Assembly: GCA_964362365.1 (NCBI GenBank)
Contig: CAYIEF010000009.1
Location: 1 to 29,620, forward strand
Source of the DNA: JACPIL01 sp964362365
Lineage (GTDB): Archaea > Nanobdellota > Nanobdellia > Woesearchaeales > GW2011-AR9
Length of the DNA: 29,620 nucleotides
Direction: 5' to 3'
Made by a program: the position numbers and the translations under genes. Below the pieces are notes generated by a model. The model made no database searches. It saw only the letters and a program-made list of their open reading frames with translations, and was not told where the DNA came from. Numbering within the stretch: the first letter of the stretch is position 1; the number at the start of each line of letters is the position of its first letter. Below, piece after piece: positions 1 to 6,941 of the stretch.

Positions 1-213
1 GGAATACTCTTCACTAAATTTCCTAATTCTAGAGGTAATTTTTCCCAATTTTAGTTCTTCTACTTTTGTTAAAAAAAACGTAACAAAAACATCCCAAATA
101 AGCATATCATCAACAATATATTCGCTTGGAACTTTTAATTTTTTAAATACTTCATTATATTTTATGAGCGTTCCTCTTTGATCCCCGACGATTCCTTCAA
201 TTTTGGTTGTCAT
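1..213 (-). CDS. Hypothetical protein, 3' end outside window (partial)
   Basis: This is an open frame of 71 codons running off the left edge, with no internal stop. It begins at an ATG (213-211) preceded by a good Shine-Dalgarno sequence, GGAG, ten bases upstream and inside the end of the AAA ATPase gene. Only 6 bases separate the two genes, so they are almost certainly co-transcribed and this one depends on ribosome binding within the upstream gene. The visible part is charged and mostly helical in character, with a hydrophobic stretch around residues 38-50 (DDMLIWDVFVTFF). I do not recognise a family. Being second in an operon with a BCS1-like ATPase it may be a partner or substrate of that ATPase, but this is inference from position only. 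Confidence 0.6.
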   Translation of the reverse strand, partial: MTTKIEGIVGDQRGTLIKYNEVFKKLKVPSEYIVDDMLIWDVFVTFFLTKVEELKLGKITSRIRKFSEEYS

Positions 214-219
214 TTTTGG

Positions 220-1371
220 TCATCTCCTGCTTAGCCTATCTTTTGTTGCTTGTAAATTATCTTTGTTCAGTAAACAAATCTCTTGTATTTTAGACATAGA
301 CATTGAACTTTTGTAGTCCTTCAATTTTACTTTTCTATCGTAGAAAAGAGATAAGTATTCTTCAACCATCTCAACAGTTGGATTATCAATTTTTATTTTC
401 ATATCAATCCGCCCCTCTCTGATCAAAGCACGATCAATCTTTTCAGGATGGTTAGTAGTCATAATAATTATTAGCCCATGCTTTGAAAATGCTCCATCCG
501 TACAATTTAGCAACGCCGAAAATGATATTCTTGATCCATTCCATCTTGTTCCAAAAATCACATCAATATCTTCGATTACGAGAATGGAATGATTCTGAAG
601 ACTATCAAAAGAAGTGAATAGGCTTGAATCTTTTTCAAGATCATTAATATTTAGGAAGTAAATGTCTCTACTGAAATGATTTGCTAACGCTAAACAGAGC
701 GAGGTTTTGCCGTTGCCTGGTGGACCATAGAATAAATATCCTCGCCTGTGAGAAAGCCCACGTTTAAGATACCATTCTTCTTTTGAAATGAAATCCTTAA
801 TATTATTTACAATCTCTTGTTTCTCTTTAATGACTAAATTCTCAATAGATTTTCCATGAATCTCTCCGAATTGCTTCCAATCTCCTAAACAATCATTTGC
901 GTAAATCTTCTGTCTTACTTCTTCGATAGATTCATTGTATTCAATTACTTCATTTAAAAGTTCTGCTATCTTTTTTTTGGCAAACCATCCCTCTATTGTG
1001 AAATTATTGTGAAAAGCATTTCTTATATCACTTGCATTTTCAAATTTTTCCCTGCCTTTCGTTATTAACAAGCGCTTGCCCTTGTACTTCAAAATGAATA
1101 TATCGGTGTAATGGTTAAGCTCAAATTTTTTAGAGTCATGAGTTAATGATGCTTTTACATTCTTAAAACATCTTTCGTGATATTTTGCCAACCATATTTC
1201 AAAGTAAGAAAATAAATCCAGATAGTGTCTGGATTCAATGTGGACTGAGTAGATTATTAGTTTCCTTATTTGAGCATAAATAATTGTTGGAATCGTTCGT
1301 AATTGATAACCTAAATAGGAGAATAATGCTAACAATGCTGTTCCTGCGAATAGTTGATTAAATATTTCCAT
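220..1371 (-). CDS. BCS1-like membrane-anchored AAA+ ATPase
   Basis: A 383-residue AAA+ ATPase of the BCS1-like type. An N-terminal hydrophobic segment (about residues 9-22) would anchor it in the membrane, followed by a roughly 180-residue region of unknown role. The ATPase domain has a complete Walker A (GPPGNGKTS, 216-224), Walker B (ILVIEDID, 263-270), sensor 1 (TTN, 305-307) and arginine-finger region (DRALIREGRID, 313-323). Family members use ATP hydrolysis to translocate or remodel proteins; mitochondrial Bcs1 moves folded Rieske protein across a membrane, while prokaryotic relatives are mostly uncharacterised and some lie in defence loci. It is AT-rich compared with the housekeeping genes here. 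The downstream partial gene starts 6 bases after its stop. I see no strong Shine-Dalgarno before the ATG at 1371. The substrate cannot be told from sequence. Confidence 0.85.
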   Translation of the reverse strand: MEIFNQLFAGTALLALFSYLGYQLRTIPTIIYAQIRKLIIYSVHIESRHYLDLFSYFEIWLAKYHERCFKNVKASLTHDSKKFELNHYTDIFILKYKGKRLLITKGREKFENASDIRNAFHNNFTIEGWFAKKKIAELLNEVIEYNESIEEVRQKIYANDCLGDWKQFGEIHGKSIENLVIKEKQEIVNNIKDFISKEEWYLKRGLSHRRGYLFYGPPGNGKTSLCLALANHFSRDIYFLNINDLEKDSSLFTSFDSLQNHSILVIEDIDVIFGTRWNGSRISFSALLNCTDGAFSKHGLIIIMTTNHPEKIDRALIREGRIDMKIKIDNPTVEMVEEYLSLFYDRKVKLKDYKSSMSMSKIQEICLLNKDNLQATKDRLSRR

Positions 1372-1501
1372 TGTTTGTTTTAAGCGAATTGTATCCTTTC
1401 ATTTTTACATCTAGCTAAAACACCTATTAAAACTCTTTAAGCTTAATTTTGCTACTCTTTTATAAAATTTTCTATATTTTTGTAGAATATTATCGTAAAA
1501 C

Positions 1502-1537
1502 TTATAAAAGGCAAGTTCCTCCTTCCCTCAAGGTGAT
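1502..1537 (+). promoter_or_regulatory. Promoter and ribosome-binding site of the CARF operon
   Basis: A TATA-like box (TTATAAAAG, 1502-1510) lies about 32 bases before the first ATG, so transcription should start near 1530. AGGTGAT (1531-1537) abuts that ATG. Its spacing is more natural for the second, adjacent ATG at 1541, so translation may start at either. Confidence 0.5.
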
Positions 1538-2146
1538 ATGATGGTTAGGAGAGTGCTGATAGCTACGTTATACGGCGCTGAGCCGGTACTGATGGCTATT
1601 GCTAGGTTAGGTGTTGAGAGAGTAGTCCTGTTGATAGACCATAAGCCGGACAAAATCCAACAGGAATCCCTGGAGAAGATAAAAACATCTTTGGGGAAAG
1701 CTGTAAAGATAGAAACTTTGAAAACATCCAATTATGATATTGTGGAAATAGCTTCCAAGTGCGTTGAGTTGATTGATTTGAAAGCGAAAGACGAAGAAAT
1801 ACACGTTAACATCACTTCCGGCCGGAAGACGAAAGCTATCGGCTTGTTGTTTGCTGCTTATGCCCGGCATGATTATGTCGCCAAAATATCCTACTATCCT
1901 GAAGAACAGGAGGAGAAAGAAGTGGTGTACCTGCCGAGATTAAGTTTCAAGCTGACTAAATCAGAGAAAATGATACTGGAAGCATTAGAGAAGGGAAAAT
2001 ATCGGAACATTAAGGACTTGTCAAAGAAAGTAAAGTTAAGCACAGCCATGCTGTACAGGGCTATTGACGACCTGAAAGACAAGGATTTTATTACAGTTGA
2101 TGGCGAAATTACTTTAACTGATGCTGGGAAGATTGCGAGGTTGTAA
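1538..2146 (+). CDS. CARF-domain winged-helix regulator (Csa3/HFX_2341-like)
   Basis: A 202-residue protein with two parts. Residues 1-130 look like a CARF-type Rossmann domain: the opening strand and loop (VLIATLYGAEP, 6-16) and a ligand-loop motif (VNITSGRKT, 90-98) are the hallmarks of Csa3 and related CRISPR-locus regulators. Residues 138-202 form a winged helix (TKSEKMILEAL, then KDLSKKVKLSTAMLYRAIDDL as recognition region). CARF domains are known to bind cyclic oligoadenylates or other nucleotides, and here would switch DNA binding. Archaeal relatives also occur without CRISPR (the HFX_2341/DUF6293 group), and I see no cas gene or array. It is first in an operon: the next gene starts 2 bases after its stop. 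The obvious target is its own promoter, but that is inference. Start uncertain between 1538 and 1541. Confidence 0.8.
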   Translation: MMVRRVLIATLYGAEPVLMAIARLGVERVVLLIDHKPDKIQQESLEKIKTSLGKAVKIETLKTSNYDIVEIASKCVELIDLKAKDEEIHVNITSGRKTKAIGLLFAAYARHDYVAKISYYPEEQEEKEVVYLPRLSFKLTKSEKMILEALEKGKYRNIKDLSKKVKLSTAMLYRAIDDLKDKDFITVDGEITLTDAGKIARL

Positions 2147-2148
2147 AA

Positions 2149-2850
2149 ATGAAAGAATCACTTGTAACATTAAAAACTCGAAATAATAAACAATTATTAA
2201 AATTTAAAGAGAGAATCGCGCAAATAAAAAGTAAAGAAATAATTACCTCTTGTTTGGATAAAATTAGTGGGGAATACAGGTCCTACGATCCTGGCTGGTA
2301 TTTGTACCATGAATTAAATAAGAAAAGAGATAAACTGGATATTTTTAGTGATGATTATATAGAATTAATATATGTTACCCTTTCTTCTTGGAATATGAAC
2401 ACAAGAGCAGCAGAACTTGCCGAGTTCAATGCTTTTAAGAGGCTGTTGAGAAAGAATAAAAAACTAATTCTTTCTTTAGGTAAATATAGAATTGAAAAAT
2501 TAACAGAAGCAGAAACAGAAAAAGTGTTAGGAGTTCTAGAACAGTTATTTTACAATCTCAAAGACTTATGTTACCAGAGAGCAAAGGTGGTTACATTTTC
2601 TAAATGTTTACATTTTTTGCTGCCTAATTTAATTGTGCCTGTTGATAGGGCATACACATTAGCTTTTTTTGGAAAATATGATATCCCCACAGAATCACCA
2701 AAACAATTTGAACTGTATAAAAATTTATTTTTAGCGTTCGTAGAATTAAGCCATAAATACGACCTAAGTAAATATTTAAAAAATAGATGGAATGAAAATA
2801 TCCCGAAAGTATTAGATAACATAGTAATAGGATATGAGATGAGGCATTAA
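2149..2850 (+). CDS. Uncharacterised helical protein in CARF operon
   Basis: A 233-residue soluble, predominantly helical, basic protein that I cannot assign. The start at 2149 is supported by GAGG eight bases upstream and by the 2-base gap after the CARF gene. The most conserved-looking segment is residues about 140-175, where a lysine lies before 'CLHFLLPNL' and is followed by 'PVDRAYT' and 'FFGKYD'. A similar 'S-K-x-L-x-x-L-L-P-x-L-x-x-P-x-D-R-x-Y-T' pattern is, as far as I recall, shared by uncharacterised bacterial and phage proteins. The invariant Lys and Asp could be catalytic, as in helix-hairpin-helix glycosylase folds, but this is speculation. It is AT-rich, unlike the CARF gene. 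It ends 1 base before the nuclease gene, so the two proteins are probably made in matched amounts. Confidence 0.7.
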   Translation: MKESLVTLKTRNNKQLLKFKERIAQIKSKEIITSCLDKISGEYRSYDPGWYLYHELNKKRDKLDIFSDDYIELIYVTLSSWNMNTRAAELAEFNAFKRLLRKNKKLILSLGKYRIEKLTEAETEKVLGVLEQLFYNLKDLCYQRAKVVTFSKCLHFLLPNLIVPVDRAYTLAFFGKYDIPTESPKQFELYKNLFLAFVELSHKYDLSKYLKNRWNENIPKVLDNIVIGYEMRH

Positions 2851-2851
2851 A

Positions 2852-4105
2852 ATGAGAGACCCGCACCAAAATATCTTTTACTATTATCGTGGACCAAGTT
2901 CGGAAAAAAATAAACACGATATTCAAGTAGAAGATAATACCACAAAGAGTTTGATCAATATGCTTGAATACTGTCGCTCTGTCGATTATCAAGGATTATT
3001 AGATGGGCTATTAAAGCATATTCGTGTTCCTGCCTCTTCAGTTATTTCTTTTAGGTTACAAATTCATGGTAATGGAAGCAGACCAGACGCTCTTATCAAT
3101 TTAACAGGCAGGAAAGTTTTCATTGAATCAAAGGTACAGGCGGTTCTTGACTTAGATCAGGTATCGCGTCATTTAAGAATTCTCTCTCCTTCAGATATTC
3201 TTTTAGTTATTACAAATAACAAAGATGATGAAACCAAATTAAAATCTCTAGGGGATAGCCGGATTAGGTTTATGGCGTGGGGAGAAATTTATAGCTTAGC
3301 CAATCAGATTTATGGGCAGATTAAGAGTGATAAAAAACATAAGCACAGTTCTATCCTGTTACAACATTTTTTAGAATACCTTGAGGTGGTTACTTTGACA
3401 GAATTTAATGGATTTAGAGAAGAAGATTTTGAATTTTTTATTGAATACGATAAGCACTATCTGCCCATATTAAAGAAGCAAATAGAATCGTTGGCTGACG
3501 CAATAAAAAAAGAAGTTCCGCATGGTTTAGTAAAAGTAGGTAATATCCCTAAGGATATAACTAAAGAAACGACAGCGTGGGTTGCAATCCAACAAAAAGA
3601 TTTACCAAAAAGAAAATTATTCCAACAGTGTAATTTTACTTTACAAATCGGCAGTGATGCCTTCTACATAAATGCAGTTTTAAGGAATGGTAGAGTAGAG
3701 AATAAGAATACTCCAATAGGCGTTTTTTATAATAAAATTAAAGAACCTGCACTTATCTTATCCTTCTTCCGCAATCTTAATACTGCTGAAAGAAAAAGAA
3801 ATGAGCAACATAAATCAGTTCTTAGAATCTATGAAAGGTTGCCTCGCTATGGAACAAGGATTAGGCCTGGAAATGAAAAATGGCAAAAGATTTTTGCTAT
3901 ACGAATTGATCAGATAAATACCCCCGATGATATTGCTTATCTCCGAAAACTATTAGAAATAAAAGGTTCTGCATCTCCAGGAATTCATCTAAGTAGAGAA
4001 ATTTCTCGGGGAAACCCATTATTAAGAGATAAGACTAAACTTATAGAAGAAATCAAGAGAACTTTCGTAGAATTTGAGCCTTTATTGAGGATGATTAAAA
4101 AATGA
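2852..4105 (+). CDS. PD-(D/E)XK-type nuclease in CARF operon
   Basis: A 417-residue protein whose N-terminal domain has the restriction-endonuclease fold signature. E27 lies in an 'E-D-N-x-T-K-x-L' helix, D79 in 'RPDALI', then after a short hairpin comes 'VFIESKV' with E92 and K94, and Q103 follows in the next helix. This order (Glu, Asp, Glu-x-Lys, Gln) matches PD-(D/E)XK phosphodiesterases, which cut DNA with Mg2+. Residues 170-417 form a second, unrecognised domain that may bind nucleic acid or a partner. The opening segment (DPHQNIFYYYRGP) precedes the fold. Its start has GAGG eight bases upstream. It is third in the CARF-led operon, suggesting an effector controlled by a nucleotide-sensing regulator. 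No methyltransferase is nearby, so an ordinary restriction-modification pair is unlikely. Confidence 0.7.
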   Translation: MRDPHQNIFYYYRGPSSEKNKHDIQVEDNTTKSLINMLEYCRSVDYQGLLDGLLKHIRVPASSVISFRLQIHGNGSRPDALINLTGRKVFIESKVQAVLDLDQVSRHLRILSPSDILLVITNNKDDETKLKSLGDSRIRFMAWGEIYSLANQIYGQIKSDKKHKHSSILLQHFLEYLEVVTLTEFNGFREEDFEFFIEYDKHYLPILKKQIESLADAIKKEVPHGLVKVGNIPKDITKETTAWVAIQQKDLPKRKLFQQCNFTLQIGSDAFYINAVLRNGRVENKNTPIGVFYNKIKEPALILSFFRNLNTAERKRNEQHKSVLRIYERLPRYGTRIRPGNEKWQKIFAIRIDQINTPDDIAYLRKLLEIKGSASPGIHLSREISRGNPLLRDKTKLIEEIKRTFVEFEPLLRMIKK

Positions 4106-4179
4106 AACTTTCCGCTTTTCCAAAAGATAAAATAACCGGAACGACGGTGAAAAATTACTTTGAAGGCAAATACAATTAA
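4102..4179 (+). CDS. Possible 25-residue peptide overlapping the nuclease stop
   Basis: A 25-codon frame starts with an ATG overlapping the TGA of the nuclease gene (ATGA), the usual arrangement for translational coupling, with GAGG about 11 bases upstream. The peptide is basic (starts MKLSAFPKDK, ends with the tail YFEGKYN). It could be a real small fourth member of the operon, or the first codons of a gene lost downstream, since the convergent nuclease gene starts its 3' end 30 bases later. Nothing identifies a function. Confidence 0.3.
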   Translation: MKLSAFPKDKITGTTVKNYFEGKYN

Positions 4180-4208
4180 CAAAATGGCAAAGAAAATAAT
4201 CTTAAAAT

Positions 4209-5642
4209 TCAAATCTTATACTTCTTCCGTAACCATTCCCTAACCACTTTCATAGCAAGAACATCATCCTCGTTATAGTCAAGTATCTTCTGCAATATTC
4301 TGGTATCCTTAGTCTTAAGATAATCATAATAGAGTACCATTGAATTAGTGCCATTAACATCCTTCTGCCTCCACTTAAACCCCAGCCAGGGAGCGATATC
4401 CTTAATGCTGTTAGAATAAGTAGGCATTGCAATACCGGTTTGAAACAGCATGCAAAGGTCAAAAAGCCTCTTCCGAACAAAATCAGCCTCTTTAGCTTTA
4501 ACCTTATACTTTTCAAACATCTTATTAAACTCTTCAAGCTCAAACCCGGTCCATTGATACAAAATAGAATTCGGATGCAACTTAAGGAATTTTATGAAGC
4601 CATCAAGAAGTTCTTTCTCTCCATCTTTAGCATTCTCAGCAATGAACGGCTTGTAAACCCATTTCTTGCCTTCCTTATACAACACGCCCAGCATATAGGC
4701 CATTGCTGGAACTTCACCATCCTCTGACTCACCTGCAGTTTCAAAATCAATATAGATTTCTTCTTTGGCTTTAGGTATTTTCAACTTTAGCCGATCATAA
4801 ACAATTGGATTCTGTGTATAAAACGCTTTAGTATTTCTTAGGATTGTTTCAACAGTTTTTTCGCCAATTCCTTTTATTTTTATCAAGTCCTGCTTTTTAG
4901 CGTTCGCCAGTTCTTTTATGGTCTTATATCCAGCCTTATGCAATACCAAGGTTTTCTTCCTTATACCCTGAATAATACTGAGATCATTTCTTTTTATTGC
5001 AAGCTCATCCGTATAATTTGCCCAGTCATACTTCACCACGCCGTAAACTGGTTCTGGAACTTCCTTGCCTTCAATAATATTCCTAACGCCATTGATAGCC
5101 TCTTTTAATTGATGAGAATACTTGCTAAAATCATATCCTATTTCTTTTTTATCGTTGGTAATGAAATAGAACTTGTCAGGTGTATATCCCTGTATTTTTC
5201 CTAAGACATAGTTGTAAAATGCCGCTTGAATAAAATGGGCATTACTAGGGGCTTTTCTATTTTTTATTTCATAAACCACATAATGGTAATTGCCAAAATT
5301 ACTGTTATGGCTGTTTCTCCTGACTAGGACATCTGTATATCCTGCCAGATTCTCTTCGCTGTCAAGCAGCGGACCCTGATAGACTGCCGGAACGCCTTTC
5401 TTCATGGCATCCAGAAGCAGTTCAAACCTCTGATGTTCTGAAACATCCGGAATAATGAACGCATCTTTGAACTTCTCCCGAACAATTTCCTTTTCGAATT
5501 TTTTACCTCCCTTTTGAAGAAGGGTATTGAAAGGGTCAATAGGATCCTTATATTTTTCATCAACAAATCTGGAACAATATATAATAAAAGGCAAGGTAAT
5601 ATAATTGGATACGTCGCTGGCACTTATTCTGGTCTTTACCAT
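4209..5642 (-). CDS. TM0106-family RecB-like nuclease with RNase H-like domain
   Basis: A 477-residue multidomain nuclease. The N-terminal RecB-type PD-(D/E)XK domain shows 'GYTDVLV' (D104), 'VYEIKNRK' (E125, K127) and 'QAAFYNYVL' (Q139 and Y144, the Q-x3-Y motif). A helix-hairpin-helix follows (DLIKIKGIGEKTVETIL, 252-268). The C-terminal predicted RNase H-like exonuclease (RNase_H_2) begins at 'IYIDFETAG' (D299, E301) and ends with 'NEDDV' near residue 457. This is the layout of the TM0106/COG2251 family, which occurs widely in archaea, sometimes near CRISPR or repair genes; its substrate is not established. All catalytic residues I can place are present, so it should be active. It converges on the CARF operon and has a T-rich TATA-like element about 28 bases before its ATG. 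Confidence 0.88.
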   Translation of the reverse strand: MVKTRISASDVSNYITLPFIIYCSRFVDEKYKDPIDPFNTLLQKGGKKFEKEIVREKFKDAFIIPDVSEHQRFELLLDAMKKGVPAVYQGPLLDSEENLAGYTDVLVRRNSHNSNFGNYHYVVYEIKNRKAPSNAHFIQAAFYNYVLGKIQGYTPDKFYFITNDKKEIGYDFSKYSHQLKEAINGVRNIIEGKEVPEPVYGVVKYDWANYTDELAIKRNDLSIIQGIRKKTLVLHKAGYKTIKELANAKKQDLIKIKGIGEKTVETILRNTKAFYTQNPIVYDRLKLKIPKAKEEIYIDFETAGESEDGEVPAMAYMLGVLYKEGKKWVYKPFIAENAKDGEKELLDGFIKFLKLHPNSILYQWTGFELEEFNKMFEKYKVKAKEADFVRKRLFDLCMLFQTGIAMPTYSNSIKDIAPWLGFKWRQKDVNGTNSMVLYYDYLKTKDTRILQKILDYNEDDVLAMKVVREWLRKKYKI

Positions 5643-5763
5643 TCATTAGGTAACTCTTTACAACAATAAAAAGGTATCGTTGACTAGTATACGGAAAGCA
5701 TCTCCGCGAAGCAATAGCGTCAGTAAAGAAAACACAGGAGGAGTTGAAGTATTTCGGCTAACA

Positions 5764-5868
5764 ATGGGTGACGTAGTGCTTTGGTCCGGCGGATTTGATT
5801 CAACCTTAGTTCTAGCGCAGAGAGCAAAGCCGCTCCCCACACCTCTAAACAACTTCAATAGATTCTAA
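5764..5868 (+). pseudogene. Fragment of a PP-loop ATP pyrophosphatase
   Basis: This 34-codon frame begins MGDVVLWSGGFDSTLVLAQ, a near-perfect N terminus for PP-loop ATP pyrophosphatases (the SGG-x-DS loop binds ATP; relatives include QueC and other deazaguanine or thiolation enzymes). After the P-loop the sequence diverges and stops, so the rest of the roughly 200-residue domain is gone. A GGAGG lies about 25 bases upstream, too far for this ATG. I read it as the remnant of a truncated gene rather than a working one. Confidence 0.45.
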
Positions 5869-5926
5869 AATTCCCCTATTTTAACCATTCTCAGCTATCG
5901 ATTGGACGCACTGGACAAGTCCGGCT

Positions 5927-5972
5927 AAAGTATATAAACCTCCTTCTCTCTTAGCTAAAGGGGTGGTTAAAT
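5927..5972 (+). promoter_or_regulatory. Promoter and RBS of the BRO-N pseudogene
   Basis: A TATA-like box (GTATATAAACC, 5930-5940) is followed about 25 bases later by AAGGGGTGG (5958-5966), a strong ribosome-binding site six bases before the ATG at 5973. The signals are intact although the gene is broken. Confidence 0.5.
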
Positions 5973-6167
5973 ATGAATACACTATCAGTATTTGAAGGGA
6001 AGAAAATAAGGAAGATTTGACATAAAGAAGAATGGTATTTCTCGGTCGTAGATGTTATAGAAGCACTTACAGATAGTCCAACTCCAAGGCAATATTGGGG
6101 AAAGGTAAAAGACAGAGAATTTACCCAACTTGAGTTGTCCCCAATTTGGGTACAACTGAAAGAGTAA
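5973..6167 (+). pseudogene. BRO-N / DinD-like antirepressor, N-terminal remnant
   Basis: Reading from the ATG gives the start of a BRO-N domain: 'VFEGKKIRKI', a stop (TGA at 6018-6020), 'HKEEWYFSVVDVIEALTDS', 'RQYWGKVKDREF' and 'ELSPIWVQLK', then TAA at 6165. The first stop sits where family members have Trp (I-W-H), so it is a single TGG to TGA change. The frame ends soon after 'QLK', where an intact protein continues for another 50-200 residues. BRO-N proteins are DNA-binding antirepressors of phages, plasmids and integrated elements, and also occur as DinD in bacteria. The remnant therefore marks an old mobile-element insertion. Other genes here stop at TGA, so TGA recoding is not a good explanation. 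Confidence 0.75.
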
Positions 6168-6214
6168 GTACAAATTGTACCTACCTCAAAGATCACCATC
6201 GACAATCTGTCGAT
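6168..6214. repeat. Two perfect palindromes in the BRO remnant's 3' flank
   Basis: GTACAA-A-TTGTAC (6168-6180) directly follows the pseudogene stop, and ATCGACA-ATC-TGTCGAT (6198-6214) follows 17 bases later. Both are perfect, with 6- and 7-base arms. They could be operator sites left from the lost element or small hairpins. Confidence 0.4.
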
Positions 6215-6257
6215 AACTGGCACTTAAAGACCCCTTTCTCTTTTTCCAACAGTAAAT

Positions 6258-6416
6258 TATATAAATAAAGAAAATTTCTATACTTTATTCAACTGATTAA
6301 GGGGTGACCTGTTGACCGTGAGAAAGCTTTGTGCTAGGCTCGCTATAGGCAGGTTGTATGCGCAAGCTTCCCCCTTACTTCAGCAACTCTTTTATTCTTC
6401 CACCTTGAACAATTAA
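6258..6416 (+). pseudogene. Abandoned promoter, RBS and 34-codon start of a lost gene
   Basis: A TATA-like box (TTATATAAATA, 6258-6268) is followed by AAGGGGTGA (6299-6307) and a TTG start at 6312, opening a 34-codon frame to TAA at 6416 (begins TTG-ACC-GTG, reads LTVRKLCARLAIGR). The last 14 codons run antisense over the end of the next gene. The arrangement mirrors the BRO-N pseudogene's promoter and RBS, so this is probably another decapitated gene start. A real small protein is possible. Confidence 0.3.
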
Positions 6417-6842
6417 GCTTAAATTTAAATCCCGTTCATTTACAATACGATTTGGCTTAAGCTTTCCACAAAAAGTCATATATGCAATTTTATGAGCTTG
6501 ATCTTTTTTGCCTATCAACTCAAATCTTATTTGCTCTCTTTGTAGATTACTATGCTGCATTAAATATTGTTTAATGTCTTTGCTATGTCCAGGATATTCG
6601 TCATCGATAATTACAACCGATTCGTTGTTAGTTTTTTCTTTCAGCAACAAATAAAGACCATAAGAAAACAACCTTAATGCTAAATTTGTTTTATGTTTCT
6701 TTTGACATTGGATAAAAATATTCTGCTTTATCTTTTTTGGTATCATGATAGAATATTGGATTTCACTAGAAGAAAAAGCAAGAATAGTATCTACGCTCGT
6801 GTCTTCAGCCTTACCTGATTGGTCTATAGTAAAATGACGCAT
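6375..6842 (-). CDS. Hypothetical protein, possible RNase H-like fold
   Basis: A 155-residue soluble protein without a confident family. Two features suggest a small RNase H-like fold: a first strand with Asp near the N terminus (MRHFTIDQSGKAED, Asp7) and a central strand ending in acidic residues (VVIIDDEYPGH, about 76-86). The tail has 'AHKIAYMTFCGK', consistent with an alternating strand and helix fold. If so it might be a nuclease or a degenerate transposase or resolvase, but I cannot see a full catalytic set. A T-rich TATA-like element (6868-6878) lies about 30 bases before its ATG, so it probably has its own promoter. It borders the remnant-rich stretch 5643-6374 and may belong to the same inserted material. 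Confidence 0.6.
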   Translation of the reverse strand: MRHFTIDQSGKAEDTSVDTILAFSSSEIQYSIMIPKKIKQNIFIQCQKKHKTNLALRLFSYGLYLLLKEKTNNESVVIIDDEYPGHSKDIKQYLMQHSNLQREQIRFELIGKKDQAHKIAYMTFCGKLKPNRIVNERDLNLSLIVQGGRIKELLK

Positions 6843-6911
6843 ATCCCCATTGCACTAAAGCATGCCTTTAAAAATAAATATCTTCTATAGAACATAATTA
6901 TCACCCAAACT

Positions 6912-6921
6912 CTTTTATATC
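6912..6921 (+). promoter_or_regulatory. TATA box of the ribonucleotide reductase operon
   Basis: CTTTTATATC is centred about 25 bases before the ATG at 6942, predicting a leaderless transcript for the reductase and the adenosyltransferase gene after it. Confidence 0.5.
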
Positions 6922-6941
6922 TCCTTCCCATCTAACATTCT

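Noticed and set aside
1528..2082. Minus-strand open frames opposite the CARF gene
   Set aside because: They lie antisense to a gene with clear domains, good codon use and its own RBS, and read as low-similarity translations.
5658..5858. Minus-strand frame of 66 codons opposite the PP-loop fragment
   Set aside because: It has no start signal, promoter or recognisable motif; the plus-strand P-loop explains the conservation.
6018..6020. TGA recoding as Trp or selenocysteine in the BRO-N frame
   Set aside because: Many genes in this window end at TGA, and a second in-frame stop ends the frame early, so decay is simpler.
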